In this document: positions 32,544 through 43,844 of the stretch, one piece after another | Position numbering within the stretch: position 1 is the stretch's first letter | Layout of the letters: every line of letters begins with the position of its first letter | Assembly (NCBI RefSeq): GCF_003255815.1 | Contig: NC_037680.1 | Location: 14,914,653 to 14,978,652 of the forward strand | Direction of reading: 5' to 3' | Source of the DNA: Theropithecus gelada | Taxonomy: Eukaryota; Chordata; Mammalia; Primates; Cercopithecidae | Length of the DNA stretch: 64,000 bases | Program-made: the position numbers and the translations under genes | Notes under the pieces: generated by a model | The model's database searches: none | What the model was told of the DNA's origin: nothing | Seen by the model: only the letters and a program-made list of their open reading frames with translations

Positions 32544-35500
32544 ATGGCAGGATCAAGTTCACACATAACAATCTTAACCTTAAATGTAAATGGACTAAAT
32601 GCTGCAATTAAAAGACACAGACTGGCAAACTGGATAAAGAGTCAAGACCCATCAGTCTGCTGTATTCAGGAGACCCATCTCACACGCAGAGACATACATA
32701 GGCTCAAAATAAAGGGGTGGAGGAAGATTTACCAAGCAAATGGAGAACAAAAAAAAGCAGGGGTTGCAATGCTAGTCTCTGATAAAACAGACTTTAAACC
32801 ATCAAAGATCAAAAGAGACAAAGAAGGCCATTACATAATGGTAAAGGGATCAATTCAACAGGAAGAGCTAACTATCCTAAATATATATGCACCCAATACA
32901 GGAGCACCCAGATTCATAAAGCAAGTCCTTAGAGACTTACAAAGAGACTTAGACTCCCATACAATAATAATGGGAGACTTCAACACTCCACTGTCAACAT
33001 TAGACAGATCAACGAGACAGAAAGTGAACAAGGATATCCAGGAATTGAACTCATCTCTGCAGCAAGCAGACCTAATAGACATCTATAGAACTCTCCACCC
33101 TAAATCAACAGAATATACATTCTTCTTAGCACCACATCGTACTTACTCCAAAATTGACCACATAATTGGAAGTAAAGCACTCCTCAGCAAATGTACAAGA
33201 ACAGAAATTATAACAAACTGTCTTTCAGACCACAGTGCAATCAAACTAGAACTCACAACTAAGAAACTCAATCAAAACCACTCAACTACATGGAAACTGA
33301 ACAACCTGCTCGTGAATGACTACTGGGTACATAACGAAATGAAGGCAGAAATAAAGATGTTCTTTGAAACCAATGAGAACAAAGATACAACATACCAGAA
33401 TCTCTGGGACACATTTAAAGCAGTGTGTAGAGGGAAATTTATAGCACTAAATGCCCACAAGAGAAAGCAGGAAAGATCTAAAATTGACACTCTAACATTG
33501 CAATTAAAAGAACTAGAGGAGCAAGAGCAAACACATTCGAAAGCTAGCAGAAGGCAAGAAATAACTAAGATCAGAGCAGAACTGAAGGAGATAGAGACAC
33601 AAAAAACCCTCCAAAAAATCAATGAATCCAGGAGTTGGTTTTTTGAAAAGATCAACAAAATTGACAGACCACTAGCAAGACTAATAAAGAAGAAAAGAGA
33701 GAAGAATCAAATCGACACAATGAAAAATGATAAAGGGGATATCACCACCGACCCCACAGAAATACAAACTACCATCAGAGAATACTATAAACACCTCTAT
33801 GCAAATAAACTGGAAAATCTAGAAGAAATGGATAATTTCCTGGACAATTACACTCTTCCAAGACTAAACCAGGAAGAAGTTGAATCCCTGAATAGACCAA
33901 TAGCAGGCTCTGAAATTGAGGCAATAATTAATAGCCTACCAACCAAAAAAAGTCCAGGACCAGACGGATTCACAGCTGAATTCTACCAGAGGTACAAGGA
34001 GGAGTTGGTACCATTCCTTCTGAAACTATTCCAATCAATAGAAAAAGAGGGAATCCTCCCTAACTCATTTTATGAGGCCAACATCATCCTGATACCAAAG
34101 CCTGGCAGAGACACAACAAAAAAAGAGAATTTTAGACCAATATCCCTGATGAACATCGATGCAAAAATCCTCAATAAAATACTGGCAAACCGGATTCAGC
34201 AACACATCAAAAAGCTTATCCACCATGATCAAGTGGGCTTCATCCCTGGGATGCAAGGCTGGTTCAACATTCGCAAATCAATAAACATAATCCAGCATAT
34301 AAACAGAACCAAAGACAAGAACCACATGATTATCTCAATAGATGCAGAAAAGGCTTTTGACAAAATTCAACAGCCTTTCATGCTAAAAACGCTCAATAAA
34401 TTCGGTATTGATGGAACGTACCTCAAAATAATAAGAGCTATTTATGACAAACCCACAGCCAATATCATACTGAATGGGCAAAAACTGGAAAAATTCCCTT
34501 TGAAAACTGGCACAAGACAGGGATGCCCTCTCTCACCACTCCTATTCAACATAGTGTTGGAAGTTCTGGCTAGGGCAATCAGGCAAGAGAAAGAAATCAA
34601 GGGTATTCAGTTAGGAAAAGAAGAAGTCAAATTGTCCCTGTTTGCAGATGACATGATTGTATATTTAGAAAACCCCATTGTCTCAGCCCAAAATCTCCTT
34701 AAGCTGATAAGCAACTTCAGCAACGTCTCAGGATACAAAATTAATGTGCAAAAATCACAAGCATTCTTATACACCAGTAACAGACAAACAGAGAGCCAAA
34801 TCAGGAATGAATTTCCATTCACAATTGCTTCAAAGAGAATAAAATACCTAGGAATCCAACTGACAAGGGATGTAAAGGACCTCTTCAAGGAGAACTACAA
34901 ACCACTGCTCAGTGAAATAAAAGAGGACACAAACAAATGGAAGAACATACCATGCTCATGGATAGGAAGAATGAATATCGTGAAAATGGCCGTACTGCCC
35001 AAGGTAATTTATAGATTCAATGCCATCCCCATCAAGCTACCAATGAGTTTCTTCACAGAATTGGAAAAAACTACTTTAAAGTTCATATGGAACCAAAAAA
35101 GAGCCCGCATCTCCAAGACAATCCTAAGTCAAAAGAACAAAGCTGGAGGCATCACGCTACCTGACTTCAAACTATACTACAAGGCTACAGTAACCAAAAC
35201 AGCATGGTACTGGTACCAAAACAGAGATATAGACCAATGGAACAGAACAGAGTCCTCAGAAATAATACCACACATCTACAGCCATCTGATCTTTGACAAA
35301 CCTGAGAGAAACAAGAAATGGGGAAAGGATTCCCTATTTAATAAATGGTGCTGGGAAAATTGGCTAGCCATAAGTAGAAAGCTGAAACTGGATCCTTTCC
35401 TTACTCCTTATACGAAAATTAATTCAAGATGGATTAGAGACTTAAATGTTAGACCTAATACCATAAAAACCCTAGAGGAAAACCTAGGTAGTACCATTCA

Positions 35501-36371
35501 GGACATAGGCATGGGCAAAGACTTCATGTCTAAAACACCAAAAGCAACGGCAGCAAAAGCCAAAATTGACAAATGGGATCTCATTAAACTAAAGAGCTTC
35601 TGCACAGCAAAAGAAACTACCATCAGAGTGAACAGGCAACCTACAGAATGGGAGAAAATTTTTGCAATCTACTCATCTGACAAAGGGCTAATATCCAGAA
35701 CCTACAAAGAACTCAAACAAATTTACAAGAAAAAAACAAACAACCCCATCAAAAAGTGGGCAAAGGATATGAACAGACATTTCTCAAAAGAAGACATTCA
35801 TACAGCCAACAGACATATGAAAAAATGCTCATCATCACTGGCCATCAGAGAAATGCAAATCAAAACCACAATGAGATACCATCTCACACCAGTTAGAATG
35901 GCGATCATTCAAAAGTCAGGAAACAACAGGTGCTGGAGAGGATGTGGAGAAATAGGAACACTTTTACACTGTTGGTGGGATTGTAAACTAGTTCAACCAT
36001 TATGGAAAACAGTATGGCGATTCCTCAAGGATCTAGAACTAGATGTACCATATGACCCAGCCATCCCATTACTGGGTATATACCCAAAGGATTATAAATT
36101 ATGCTGCTATAAAGACACATGCACACGTATGTTTATTGCAGCACTATTCACAATAGCAAAGACTTGGAATCAACCCAAATGTCCATCAGTGACAGATTGG
36201 ATTAAGAAAATGTGGCACATATACACTGTGGAATACTATGCAGCCATAAAAAAGGATGAGTTTGTGTCCTTTGTAGGGACATGGATGCAGCTGGAAACCA
36301 TCATTCTTAGCAAACTATCACAAGAACAGAAAACCAAACACCGCATGTTCTCACTCATAGGTGGGAACTGA
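32544..36371 (+). CDS. L1 ORF2: LINE-1 ORF2p, endonuclease and reverse transcriptase
   Basis: Encodes 1275 aa, the full family length, ATG to TGA. ORF2p nicks T-rich/A-rich target DNA and primes reverse transcription of L1 RNA from the nick; it also mobilises Alu in trans. The APE-like endonuclease (residues 1-239) has N14, E43, D145, N147, D205, D229 and H230 at the expected codons. The Z region follows, then reverse transcriptase (about 498-773) with the catalytic FADD at 700-703. The C-terminal Cys-rich segment starts at C1130 (CWRGCGEIGTLLHCWWDC). No stop, frameshift or missing catalytic residue was found. It is translated from the same RNA as ORF1 by an inefficient unconventional mechanism in this family. 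Activity is inferred, not shown. Confidence 0.97.
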   Translation: MAGSSSHITILTLNVNGLNAAIKRHRLANWIKSQDPSVCCIQETHLTRRDIHRLKIKGWRKIYQANGEQKKAGVAMLVSDKTDFKPSKIKRDKEGHYIMVKGSIQQEELTILNIYAPNTGAPRFIKQVLRDLQRDLDSHTIIMGDFNTPLSTLDRSTRQKVNKDIQELNSSLQQADLIDIYRTLHPKSTEYTFFLAPHRTYSKIDHIIGSKALLSKCTRTEIITNCLSDHSAIKLELTTKKLNQNHSTTWKLNNLLVNDYWVHNEMKAEIKMFFETNENKDTTYQNLWDTFKAVCRGKFIALNAHKRKQERSKIDTLTLQLKELEEQEQTHSKASRRQEITKIRAELKEIETQKTLQKINESRSWFFEKINKIDRPLARLIKKKREKNQIDTMKNDKGDITTDPTEIQTTIREYYKHLYANKLENLEEMDNFLDNYTLPRLNQEEVESLNRPIAGSEIEAIINSLPTKKSPGPDGFTAEFYQRYKEELVPFLLKLFQSIEKEGILPNSFYEANIILIPKPGRDTTKKENFRPISLMNIDAKILNKILANRIQQHIKKLIHHDQVGFIPGMQGWFNIRKSINIIQHINRTKDKNHMIISIDAEKAFDKIQQPFMLKTLNKFGIDGTYLKIIRAIYDKPTANIILNGQKLEKFPLKTGTRQGCPLSPLLFNIVLEVLARAIRQEKEIKGIQLGKEEVKLSLFADDMIVYLENPIVSAQNLLKLISNFSNVSGYKINVQKSQAFLYTSNRQTESQIRNEFPFTIASKRIKYLGIQLTRDVKDLFKENYKPLLSEIKEDTNKWKNIPCSWIGRMNIVKMAVLPKVIYRFNAIPIKLPMSFFTELEKTTLKFIWNQKRARISKTILSQKNKAGGITLPDFKLYYKATVTKTAWYWYQNRDIDQWNRTESSEIIPHIYSHLIFDKPERNKKWGKDSLFNKWCWENWLAISRKLKLDPFLTPYTKINSRWIRDLNVRPNTIKTLEENLGSTIQDIGMGKDFMSKTPKATAAKAKIDKWDLIKLKSFCTAKETTIRVNRQPTEWEKIFAIYSSDKGLISRTYKELKQIYKKKTNNPIKKWAKDMNRHFSKEDIHTANRHMKKCSSSLAIREMQIKTTMRYHLTPVRMAIIQKSGNNRCWRGCGEIGTLLHCWWDCKLVQPLWKTVWRFLKDLELDVPYDPAIPLLGIYPKDYKLCCYKDTCTRMFIAALFTIAKTWNQPKCPSVTDWIKKMWHIYTVEYYAAIKKDEFVSFVGTWMQLETIILSKLSQEQKTKHRMFSLIGGN

Positions 36372-36609
36372 ACAATGAGATCACTTGGACTCAGGAAGGG
36401 GAACATCACACACCGGGGCCTATCATGGGGAGGGGGTAGTGGGGAGGGATTGCATTGGGAGTTATACCTGATGTAAATGACGAGTTGATGGGTGCAGCAC
36501 ACCAACATGGCACAAATATACATATGTAACAAACCCGCACGTTATGCACATGTACCCTACAACTTAAAGTATAATAATAAAAAACAAACAAACAAACAAA
36601 CAAAAAAAA
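36372..36609 (+). terminator. L1 3'UTR, polyadenylation signal and tail
   Basis: A G-rich tract lies at about 36426-36447 and AATAAA at 36576-36581. The tail is patterned, with about five AAAC units before a pure A-run, which suggests the poly(A) has begun to evolve into a microsatellite. The 3' target duplication follows at 36610-36620. Confidence 0.9.
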
Positions 36610-36620
36610 AAAACTGAAGT
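36610..36620 (+). repeat. L1 target-site duplication, right copy
   Basis: AAAACTGAAGT, identical to 30425-30435. The first A residues are indistinguishable from the tail. Confidence 0.95.
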
Positions 36621-36962
36621 ATTCCCCAGTGTTTTAACCTTTGTGCTTCTTATCAATTCTGGGAGTTTTGAGTTCCTCTAAAGTCAGTATTTGTTTAGGT
36701 TTGGAAAAAAATCCATTATGAAGTTATAAGCATGTTATAGTATGATTTCTATGAAGACTGAAGTTATGAATTTATCTTTCTCCTTAAAAAGCTTCCATTT
36801 TAAAGACTTGAGTTTTTTTAGTAGTAATTTAAAATTATAAACATAACTTTCTCTGCTTCTATATCTGGGACATTTATGAAGAAACCATAAATAAGGTTTG
36901 GAAGAGCTTAGGAGTGTATAACTATCAATTTTACTGGCCAAGATAGTGATATCATATTTGAT
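36621..36962. other. Unique AT-rich sequence
   Basis: No recognised feature. Confidence 0.4.
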
Positions 36963-36989
36963 CACACACACACACACACACACACACAC
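36963..36989. repeat. (CA)n microsatellite
   Basis: About 13 uninterrupted CA units. Confidence 0.95.
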
Positions 36990-39580
36990 CCTAAAAAAAA
37001 CTGAAGACTCATTTGTTTTTGTCATGAAAAGAAACAATAATTAGGAATAAGTGAAATGTCTGGGACTTTTTTTTAATAGAAACCAAATTTTGTTCATTTG
37101 GGGTCCTTTGAAGGACAATAGAGAGACACTCCTGTAAACCACAGACCTTCAAATGTTGGAACAAGGTATTGAGAGTGGGTGAGAAATTATTGAAATTATT
37201 CAAGTTTCTGCTGGTTGGTTTAGATAACCGTCATCCCCTTCTTCCCTCAAGTCAAGGGAAAGATGTTAATAAACACTTTCTGTCACTCTCTGAAGGCCAT
37301 GAGTCACTAAACCACACAAATTAAATAACCTTTCCATGTTTTGAATGAATGGACTTAAAAACAATTGGAGAAGGCATAAGTCCTTCCATAGGCAACTCCA
37401 TCTGAGTGAATAAACTCAGAGAAGATATCTGCCTAGTGAAGTCTTACTAGTGCAGATGGAACTTCACAGAAAGACCATAGAGTAGAGCTTAGTTAAAACG
37501 AGCTTGTTCATGTGTTGCAGATGGATAGGCCATTGATTAGACATAATGTTGTTCATGATCTTTTTGAGATTGGTGAAATGGAAAGCAATACAATTTCATT
37601 CTCATTTCAATCATTTTTATTGAGTGTTGGCACTTGCATTTTTCTGAACCATTGGGGGACATGTCATGGTTTTCTTTTTATGCTTCTTTTTCCTTCAGTC
37701 TTATGATTCAAACAAGGCATGTAAGCATGATGCCAAGTGATGCTCGTTTCAGAGCATTCGCACCTTATAAGGAAAATGACATTGCCAAGTACTCTCTACC
37801 ATATGCAAATACTTACAGTTATTTAAAATCAAAACTTTTATATGAGAATTGTTGCAAACCTGTACTAAGTGGCCTGGTGAATTTTCTGTCCTGCTGTTTG
37901 TTATGTCTGACTTTTATTTGGAGGTGATTTATATATGAGACAAGTCACTTTCTCACTACTATAATTCTAGACAAGTATCTAGCAAAATTATGCATTCCAA
38001 TAGACTTATTCTTTCTCTCCCATGCTCTCTCTTATGACCATTTCCTACTTGGATGATCATTTCTTGGACCCTTACAATCAAGGATGCCTGTTGGTTTCCA
38101 TACTATGCTGAGCTCTAAAATTATACCCTTTATTCAAACCTGATTCTTTCAGTTTGACTATTTTTCCACTCTCATTAGAATAACAGGGTTCAGAGTCTGA
38201 ATACCTCAAATCTTGCATGTTAGCAACCCCTATTTTATACTTTAGAATATGCCTGACTTTACTTTAATGATAGACTTGGGTTGACTGGTTCGTAGCCACT
38301 TCAGAACAGTTCCTTGAAAACTTTGTTTTCAGTTCTTTGTTTTCTTTGCAGGATCACAGAGTTACAGGATTGCTTTAGACGTCATAGATTGGATTTTGAA
38401 GGGGGCGATTATGATGGGTAGGGAAAGATCTCAGTGTTCCTTAAAGGAGTCACTAAAGCAAGTTGAGTGGGACAGTTCTTCACCTGTCAGACTATTCTGC
38501 ATATTCCAGAATGGTTAGTACCCCTGTCTGCTTCCCTGTCTTCTAAATGGTAGTTTCTACTTTTAGTTAACGACTTCCTCCAGCGGTGGTACTCTCTCAG
38601 ATTGGGGATCACTGACCTGATATCAACACTGCACTAAACAAAACAAAGCAACTGTCTCCAAACTGGCCAGTAAACATTTTTACTCTCTTGCAAAATCAGC
38701 ACTGGCCAAAGCCACACTGATTGTGACCTTTCTCTGTGCAACTTAGTTAAAACAAAGTAACCATTTGACTGCAGTTTACCCAGCCAGTTTCCTTTGAAAA
38801 TTCCCTTAAACTCAAATTCCCATAAACATTGACCAAAGGACAATAGAAGTAGTTAGCAATGCTTTCTTTTTGGTTTTGTAGTCTACACACATTTCCTAAC
38901 TTCCTTTAGGCCTTGCCCAGAGATTCCCTTGCCAATTATTGACATCTTGCCCTACTAGCCTTTCATATAGCTGCTTTCAAAGTGAATCCATAGATTTTCT
39001 AGGGTCATCAAAAGTCTCCCTTTGCAGGATTAATGCTGGCTTTCCTGATGAAAGAACTTCTTTTTCTATTCTCCTTTACTAACCAGCAACAATATCTTTC
39101 AACTAGATTTGCTGTGTAACACTTCTTTGTTAGTTAAATAAGAAAAATGATTTATTTCATATAGCAAAAAAGATGTTGGCTGGCCATGGGATTTTACTGC
39201 AATGTCATTATTGCCCTCCACTATAATAATCCCATTTCTTAGATGCTTACAAAATGTATTTTGTAAATGTTTTGGGAGATTGGAAAAAAATGATTTTAAC
39301 ATTTAAGTTTCACAAATTAACAAAATTTTTTTGAACAGCTAGAACCATTAATTAGAGCCTATATATTTTATTTTGGTGACAAAAAATGCTGACGTATTCA
39401 TCAGTAGTTTTCACAGATTCCATTTTTTGTAATCCAACTTTACCATCAAATCCATCCTAAGCATGTCTATACTTTAATTCAGGTCAGTTCAGGTCAGCTA
39501 TATTGCAAATCATTGCTTCCTTTCTAGCTAATTAACTTTTGATTTTTTGAAGTTAATTTATAATTGCAAAGAATGTTTGA

Positions 39581-39582
<2 letters not shown>
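36990..39582. other. Unique sequence
   Basis: Read through on both strands without finding a recognisable repeat family, exon or RNA gene. Confidence 0.4.

Positions 39583-39614
<32 letters not shown>
39583..39614. repeat. (CA)n microsatellite
   Basis: About 16 uninterrupted AC units, followed by a T-run near 39645-39658. Confidence 0.95.
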
Positions 39615-39616
<2 letters not shown>

Positions 39617-40738
39617 AAAAACATAGTTATGTATATTTTACACTTTTTTTTTTTTTTAATCACTGTGAAGTGCTTCTCCTGGACCTGAGTTAATTTGAAA
39701 GATATAGAACTTTCAGAGATTTGAGTATCACTTTTTCAATGGGATCAACATGAATTCTATAACCTCATATAAATTATTCTTAAATGCCATTCTTATTTAA
39801 TATAGCTTATATATTCAAGGGCATCTCCATTGTTCTAGATCCCAAGATGGGTCACTTTGGTTTTACTTCTGCCCTCAGTAACATGACATGATTTAATCAT
39901 TGTGCCTGTGAAATAACTATGTCAATATCCCTGTACCAAAGTAATTGAAAGAAGAAAACCTTTAAAAATATATAGAGCTCCCTTTGAGCTATGTGTTCAC
40001 TCTGGGGAAATAAGAAATATTCTTATATGTGGTGCTTTATAGAAAATTAATTTCATTAAAAAACAATTGTATATATTATAATTTAAGGACACCCTAATTG
40101 GTTAGTATCTGAACTCTCAATTTTTCACGTTAATTAGAGTCTATAATCATTTACATAGTATGTACTTCAAATAGTTTTCAACTCCCAGACTACCAAATGT
40201 TGTACAGTCATTACATTTGCATCAGTTTCTGCTATTTTTTTCAATAATTATTTTTTGCAATTACCTCCTCCGTTAGGGAGGTGATTAAGCATCATATGAA
40301 GTAGCATGGTTTCTTGGCTTTGGCTATCTGAATTTGAAACTGTATCTCCATCATCTCATGGCTTATTTCACCTCTCTGTGGCTTACAATAAGTATCCATC
40401 AATAGGCGAATATTTCATAGTATCTTCCCCACAAAGAGAGTTGTAGCATAGTCCAACTTGTGGCTTCCAAATGTCAATAGAAAACTTAAAACTGGTAACC
40501 AATAGAGAATGGGTGTTTTTATCTGGTAATCACACAGTTAGTTGACACTGTTTAACGTATTGTTCAACTTGTATCAAACCTACTAAAATTGTTGTATTTA
40601 GATATAAAATGTTTGCAAGATGAGCCGTTTTCCAGGTAACTGCAGATTTGTATAGGCTTCCATAATTTTTCTTGTTTTCCACGTTAACATTTGGAATGAT
40701 GGATAAAGCCTCTATAGAAATTGTGAGATAAAGTGGTA
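39615..40738. other. Unique AT-rich sequence
   Basis: A weak MIR-like phrase lies near 40310-40390. Nothing firm. Confidence 0.35.
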
Positions 40739-40779
40739 AGACAGACAGACAGAGAGAAAGAGAGAGAGAGAGAGAGAGA
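40739..40779. repeat. (AGAC)n(AG)n microsatellite
   Basis: Three or four ACAG units pass into a GA run of about 12 units. Confidence 0.9.
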
Positions 40780-41267
40780 TTAACTTCTCAAATTGTTTTC
40801 TCCTAAATTTTCTTGCATCTTAGATAACACAGCACTTTTGTAGATCTTAGAGACTTTCTCTCTTTTTTTATTGCCTATGCAGTTCCCTGGAATGAGCTCA
40901 TCAAGTAAACTCTTAACTCTTAACTTCTTTTGCAACACACCCAGAGTCACCTTATTCATGAAGACTTTCGTGACTTTGCCAGATAGACCTGAAGTTGTTT
41001 TTTTCTCCTTTGTCCCTCTTTACCCATCGTGTGTATGTCCATTGTAGGAATAGTCCTAAGTCTTGATGGTTTGCATATCTCTGCCTTCACAAATAATTGA
41101 TCACCTGGAAGACAGAGATATTTACTCTGACAAATGATGTAACTTGCAGCACAATTGGCCGTGAACACTGGGGAATGAGGGACAAAAATAATTTTAGACT
41201 AAAATAAATCTTGAAATTTTTTTTTGTTAAAATTTCTCACTTTACAGATGAGGAAAACAGAGGGCCA
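40780..41267. other. Unique sequence
   Basis: No recognised feature until a short MIR-like phrase ('tttacagatgaggaaaacag') just before the tandem duplication. Confidence 0.35.
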
Positions 41268-41436
41268 CCAAAGTTCAATTTCCGTTTTGTAGACTTTACT
41301 ATATCCAGAATCATTTGAGGTAGCTTTGGGTAGGTACGTTCTGGAATAGATCTCCAAAGTTCAACTTCCATTTTGTAGACTTGGTTGTATCTAGAATCAT
41401 TTGAGATAGCATTGGGTAGGGTTCCAGAATACAACC
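41268..41436. repeat. 86-bp tandem duplication, two diverged copies
   Basis: CCAAAGTTCAAnTTCC at 41268 recurs at 41354, and the two units stay aligned through 'agaatcatttgag' and 'ttgggtagg'. By eye they share a little over 80% identity, so the duplication is old. Frames reading through it have no recognisable function. Confidence 0.85.
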
Positions 41437-43080
41437 TTATGTCAAGAAAGCAAAATGGTAGAGCTAGGCTGCTTTATCCCAAAGCTTCTCAGAAAGGCTG
41501 ATTTTGGCCTCAGTCTGATGTAGTCATGACTGCCTTTTTAAATAAGGTTCAAACAGTTCGTTCTTCCTCTTCTGCTGTTTCAGTATTCTCTGGTTAGCAT
41601 CTGTATTAGAAGAAAAGTGGCGGTAGAGCAAAGAGGCTGTAACAAGTATAAGACGACATTTTGAAAGCGAGGAGGATGGTTTGAATACTATTGTAATACA
41701 ATTGGCAAGCCAGTGGAATTGTGTCTGAGGCCAGGGTGTAATTGTGCAGCTGTGAATGGCTAAAACGAAGGCAGTAATTTTCAGCACATGCTGTGATCTG
41801 GAGTGCTAGAACTAAGAGGAGACTTCAGGGAAGGAAATGATAGCATCTTAAACCAGAGCATTATTTCATTCTGATTGCATAATATAGACGTGGTGGTTAA
41901 ACTGTTATTGTGGAGAAATGGCTTATGCATATTTAGTGAGCTGCTTGTATCGAAATGAGTGGCTGTTACAATAACACAAATGCATGTGTGGTTTCCGAAC
42001 AGTTAATAATTGTTTAATAAGCAATTCCTTGTAAACCTCCCTGAATCATTGTAACTTGGATAGAGATGGATTATTCTTCCCCATTATTAGGGACAGAATA
42101 AGAAATAGCTGGTAATGAGGAAAACACTTTAAATATAAGGGGAACGTTAATGGAGTAAACTGCCAATTACCATCAGGAGAAATTTTCAAGCTGGCAGAAA
42201 TGTACCATGAGGGAAAGAAAGTGAGAATAGCAGAGGCTATATAATCCCGTGGATCCTTGGAGAGAATTCACTTCCTTTTATTTCCAAATAGATTTTTGCA
42301 ATATGTGTACAGTGAAGGTAAAGAGGAAAGCTACACTGTAGAGAGGGAGCCAGCATATTTTGGCCAAAGAACTGAATTCCTTTGTAACATGAACAAGGAA
42401 GATAGCTTCCTTTGATTTCAGAAATGTACAGAGCAGGAATAGAAAGTGTGTGCTTCTCCCCAGGTTGGCCTTCCTGAGAGCTTAACAAAATGTTCAGCAA
42501 TTTAAATGCTGTGCAGCTTTGTGATAACCTGGTGTTACGGTCCTTCAGGTATCCCTACACGCGTACTATTGATTATAATGCCTTTAAAAATAATTTATGA
42601 ATTAAGTTTGTATGTATGTAGTATTTGATCACTGCTTTTGCACCCATGAGTGGGCAAAGCTTACTATGATTTGTCTACAATGAAATATTAAGCAACCCAC
42701 TGAATATTTAATTCACCTGCTGAACTGCAACAGAATGGTTTAGAAATGTGAGACCTCCCTCTTCACTTACAGAGACACTTACTATATAACCAAATGAATT
42801 ATTAACACCATTATTTAGATCTGTATTATCACCTCATGATGGGTATGCTAGGAAACATTTTGCCTACATCAGAGCTAATATCTAACAACAGAGTCAACAT
42901 TATTATTTTTCAAAGAGTGAATCTAAGCTCATAAAAATTATAAGCCATGGTGCAGATCAAGCAAAAGATGTTTGCTCATAAAATCATTTGATAAACTACC
43001 TAGTAACATCCTTGATGTTACAGATTCCTATTTCATGAATTTAGGTGTATTATGGATCAAGTCATATTTCCTGGAATATA
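41437..43080. other. Unique sequence, with a candidate conserved element
   Basis: 41880-42180 is repeat-free and carries clustered homeodomain/POU-like AT motifs (TAATAATTGTTTAATAAGCA, ATGCATATTT). This is suggestive only, because conservation is not visible from one genome. Confidence 0.3.
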
Positions 43081-43140
43081 AATACACACACATCCACACA
43101 CACATATGCACATATATATAAAATATATATATATATAAAA
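43081..43140. repeat. (CA)n/(TA)n microsatellite
   Basis: Interrupted CA units followed by TATA runs. Confidence 0.85.
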
Positions 43141-43392
43141 CTGTTTATTTGTTCTATCCTAATGTTCAATAAGAAAACAGAAAATTAATGTAATGAACAC
43201 TAAACATCATGAAAAGATGAAAGAAGTGAATGCACTACCAGAACCCCAATATAGCTATTGTGATTGAATCTTAAATTTGATACTGACTTTCCTGGCAGTC
43301 AAGTCCAGGAGGCATATTATGATTGGTGCAAAATTCTTATTATCAGGAACGAGGGAACGTGTCAATTTTTAAAGGTAAACGTCTGTCTGCAC

Positions 43393-43710
43393 TAAAATAA
43401 ATTTTTTTTTTTTTTTTAGACGGAGTCTCGCTCTGTCGCCCAGGCTGGAGTGCAGTGGCCGGATCTCAGCTCACTGCAAGCTCCGCCTCCCGGGTTCCCG
43501 CCATTCTCCTGCCTCAGCCTCCCGAGTAGCTGGGACTACAGGCGCCGCCACCTCGCCCGGCTAATTTTTTGTGTTTTTAGTAGAGACGGGGTTTCGCCCT
43601 GTTAGCCAGGATGGTCTCGATCTCCTGATCTTGTGATCCGCCCGTCTCGGCCTCCCAAAGTGCTGGGATTACAGGCTTGAGCCACCGCGCCCGGCCTAAA
43701 ATAAATTTTT
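43393..43710. repeat. Target-site duplication around AluY
   Basis: TAAAATAAATTTTT at 43393-43406 and 43697-43710 is a perfect 14-bp direct repeat bracketing the Alu. The T residues at the left overlap the reversed poly(A). Confidence 0.85.
43407..43696 (-). mobile_element. Young AluY, Old World monkey AluYR-like, antisense
   Basis: A full-length dimeric Alu with few changes from AluY. Variants 'ggcgccgccacctcgcccgg' and 'attacaggcttgagccaccg' are those I associate with cercopithecid AluYR subfamilies, not with human AluY. A perfect target duplication and a homogeneous poly(T) indicate recent insertion. This is the best single taxonomic clue in the window. Confidence 0.95.
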
Positions 43711-43844
43711 ATGTGGAACTATGTGTAGAGGACTTTAGGGATTATGAAAGTTAAATGTCTACTGTGGCTGTTTGTAGAATATGCAGAGAAAGTTTTTACC
43801 TGGCAGTTTAATAGAGAATTTTAAAATTAGATTATTTATTTGTA

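Larger units (their letters stand above)
30436..36609 (+). mobile_element. Full-length intact LINE-1 (L1PA-like, Old World monkey lineage)
   Basis: A complete non-LTR retrotransposon: canonical 5' end GGGGGGCGGAGCAAGATGG, 1028-bp 5'UTR, two open reading frames separated by 63 bp, a 3'UTR with a G-rich tract, AATAAA and an A-rich tail. Perfect 11-bp target duplications flank it. ORF lengths equal those of active human L1 (338 and 1275 aa), and all catalytic residues I checked are present. The 3'UTR and 5'UTR variants differ from human L1HS and match the twin-primed copy at 28310-29232, so both belong to one recently active family. Competence is inferred; expression and methylation state are unknown. 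Confidence 0.97.
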
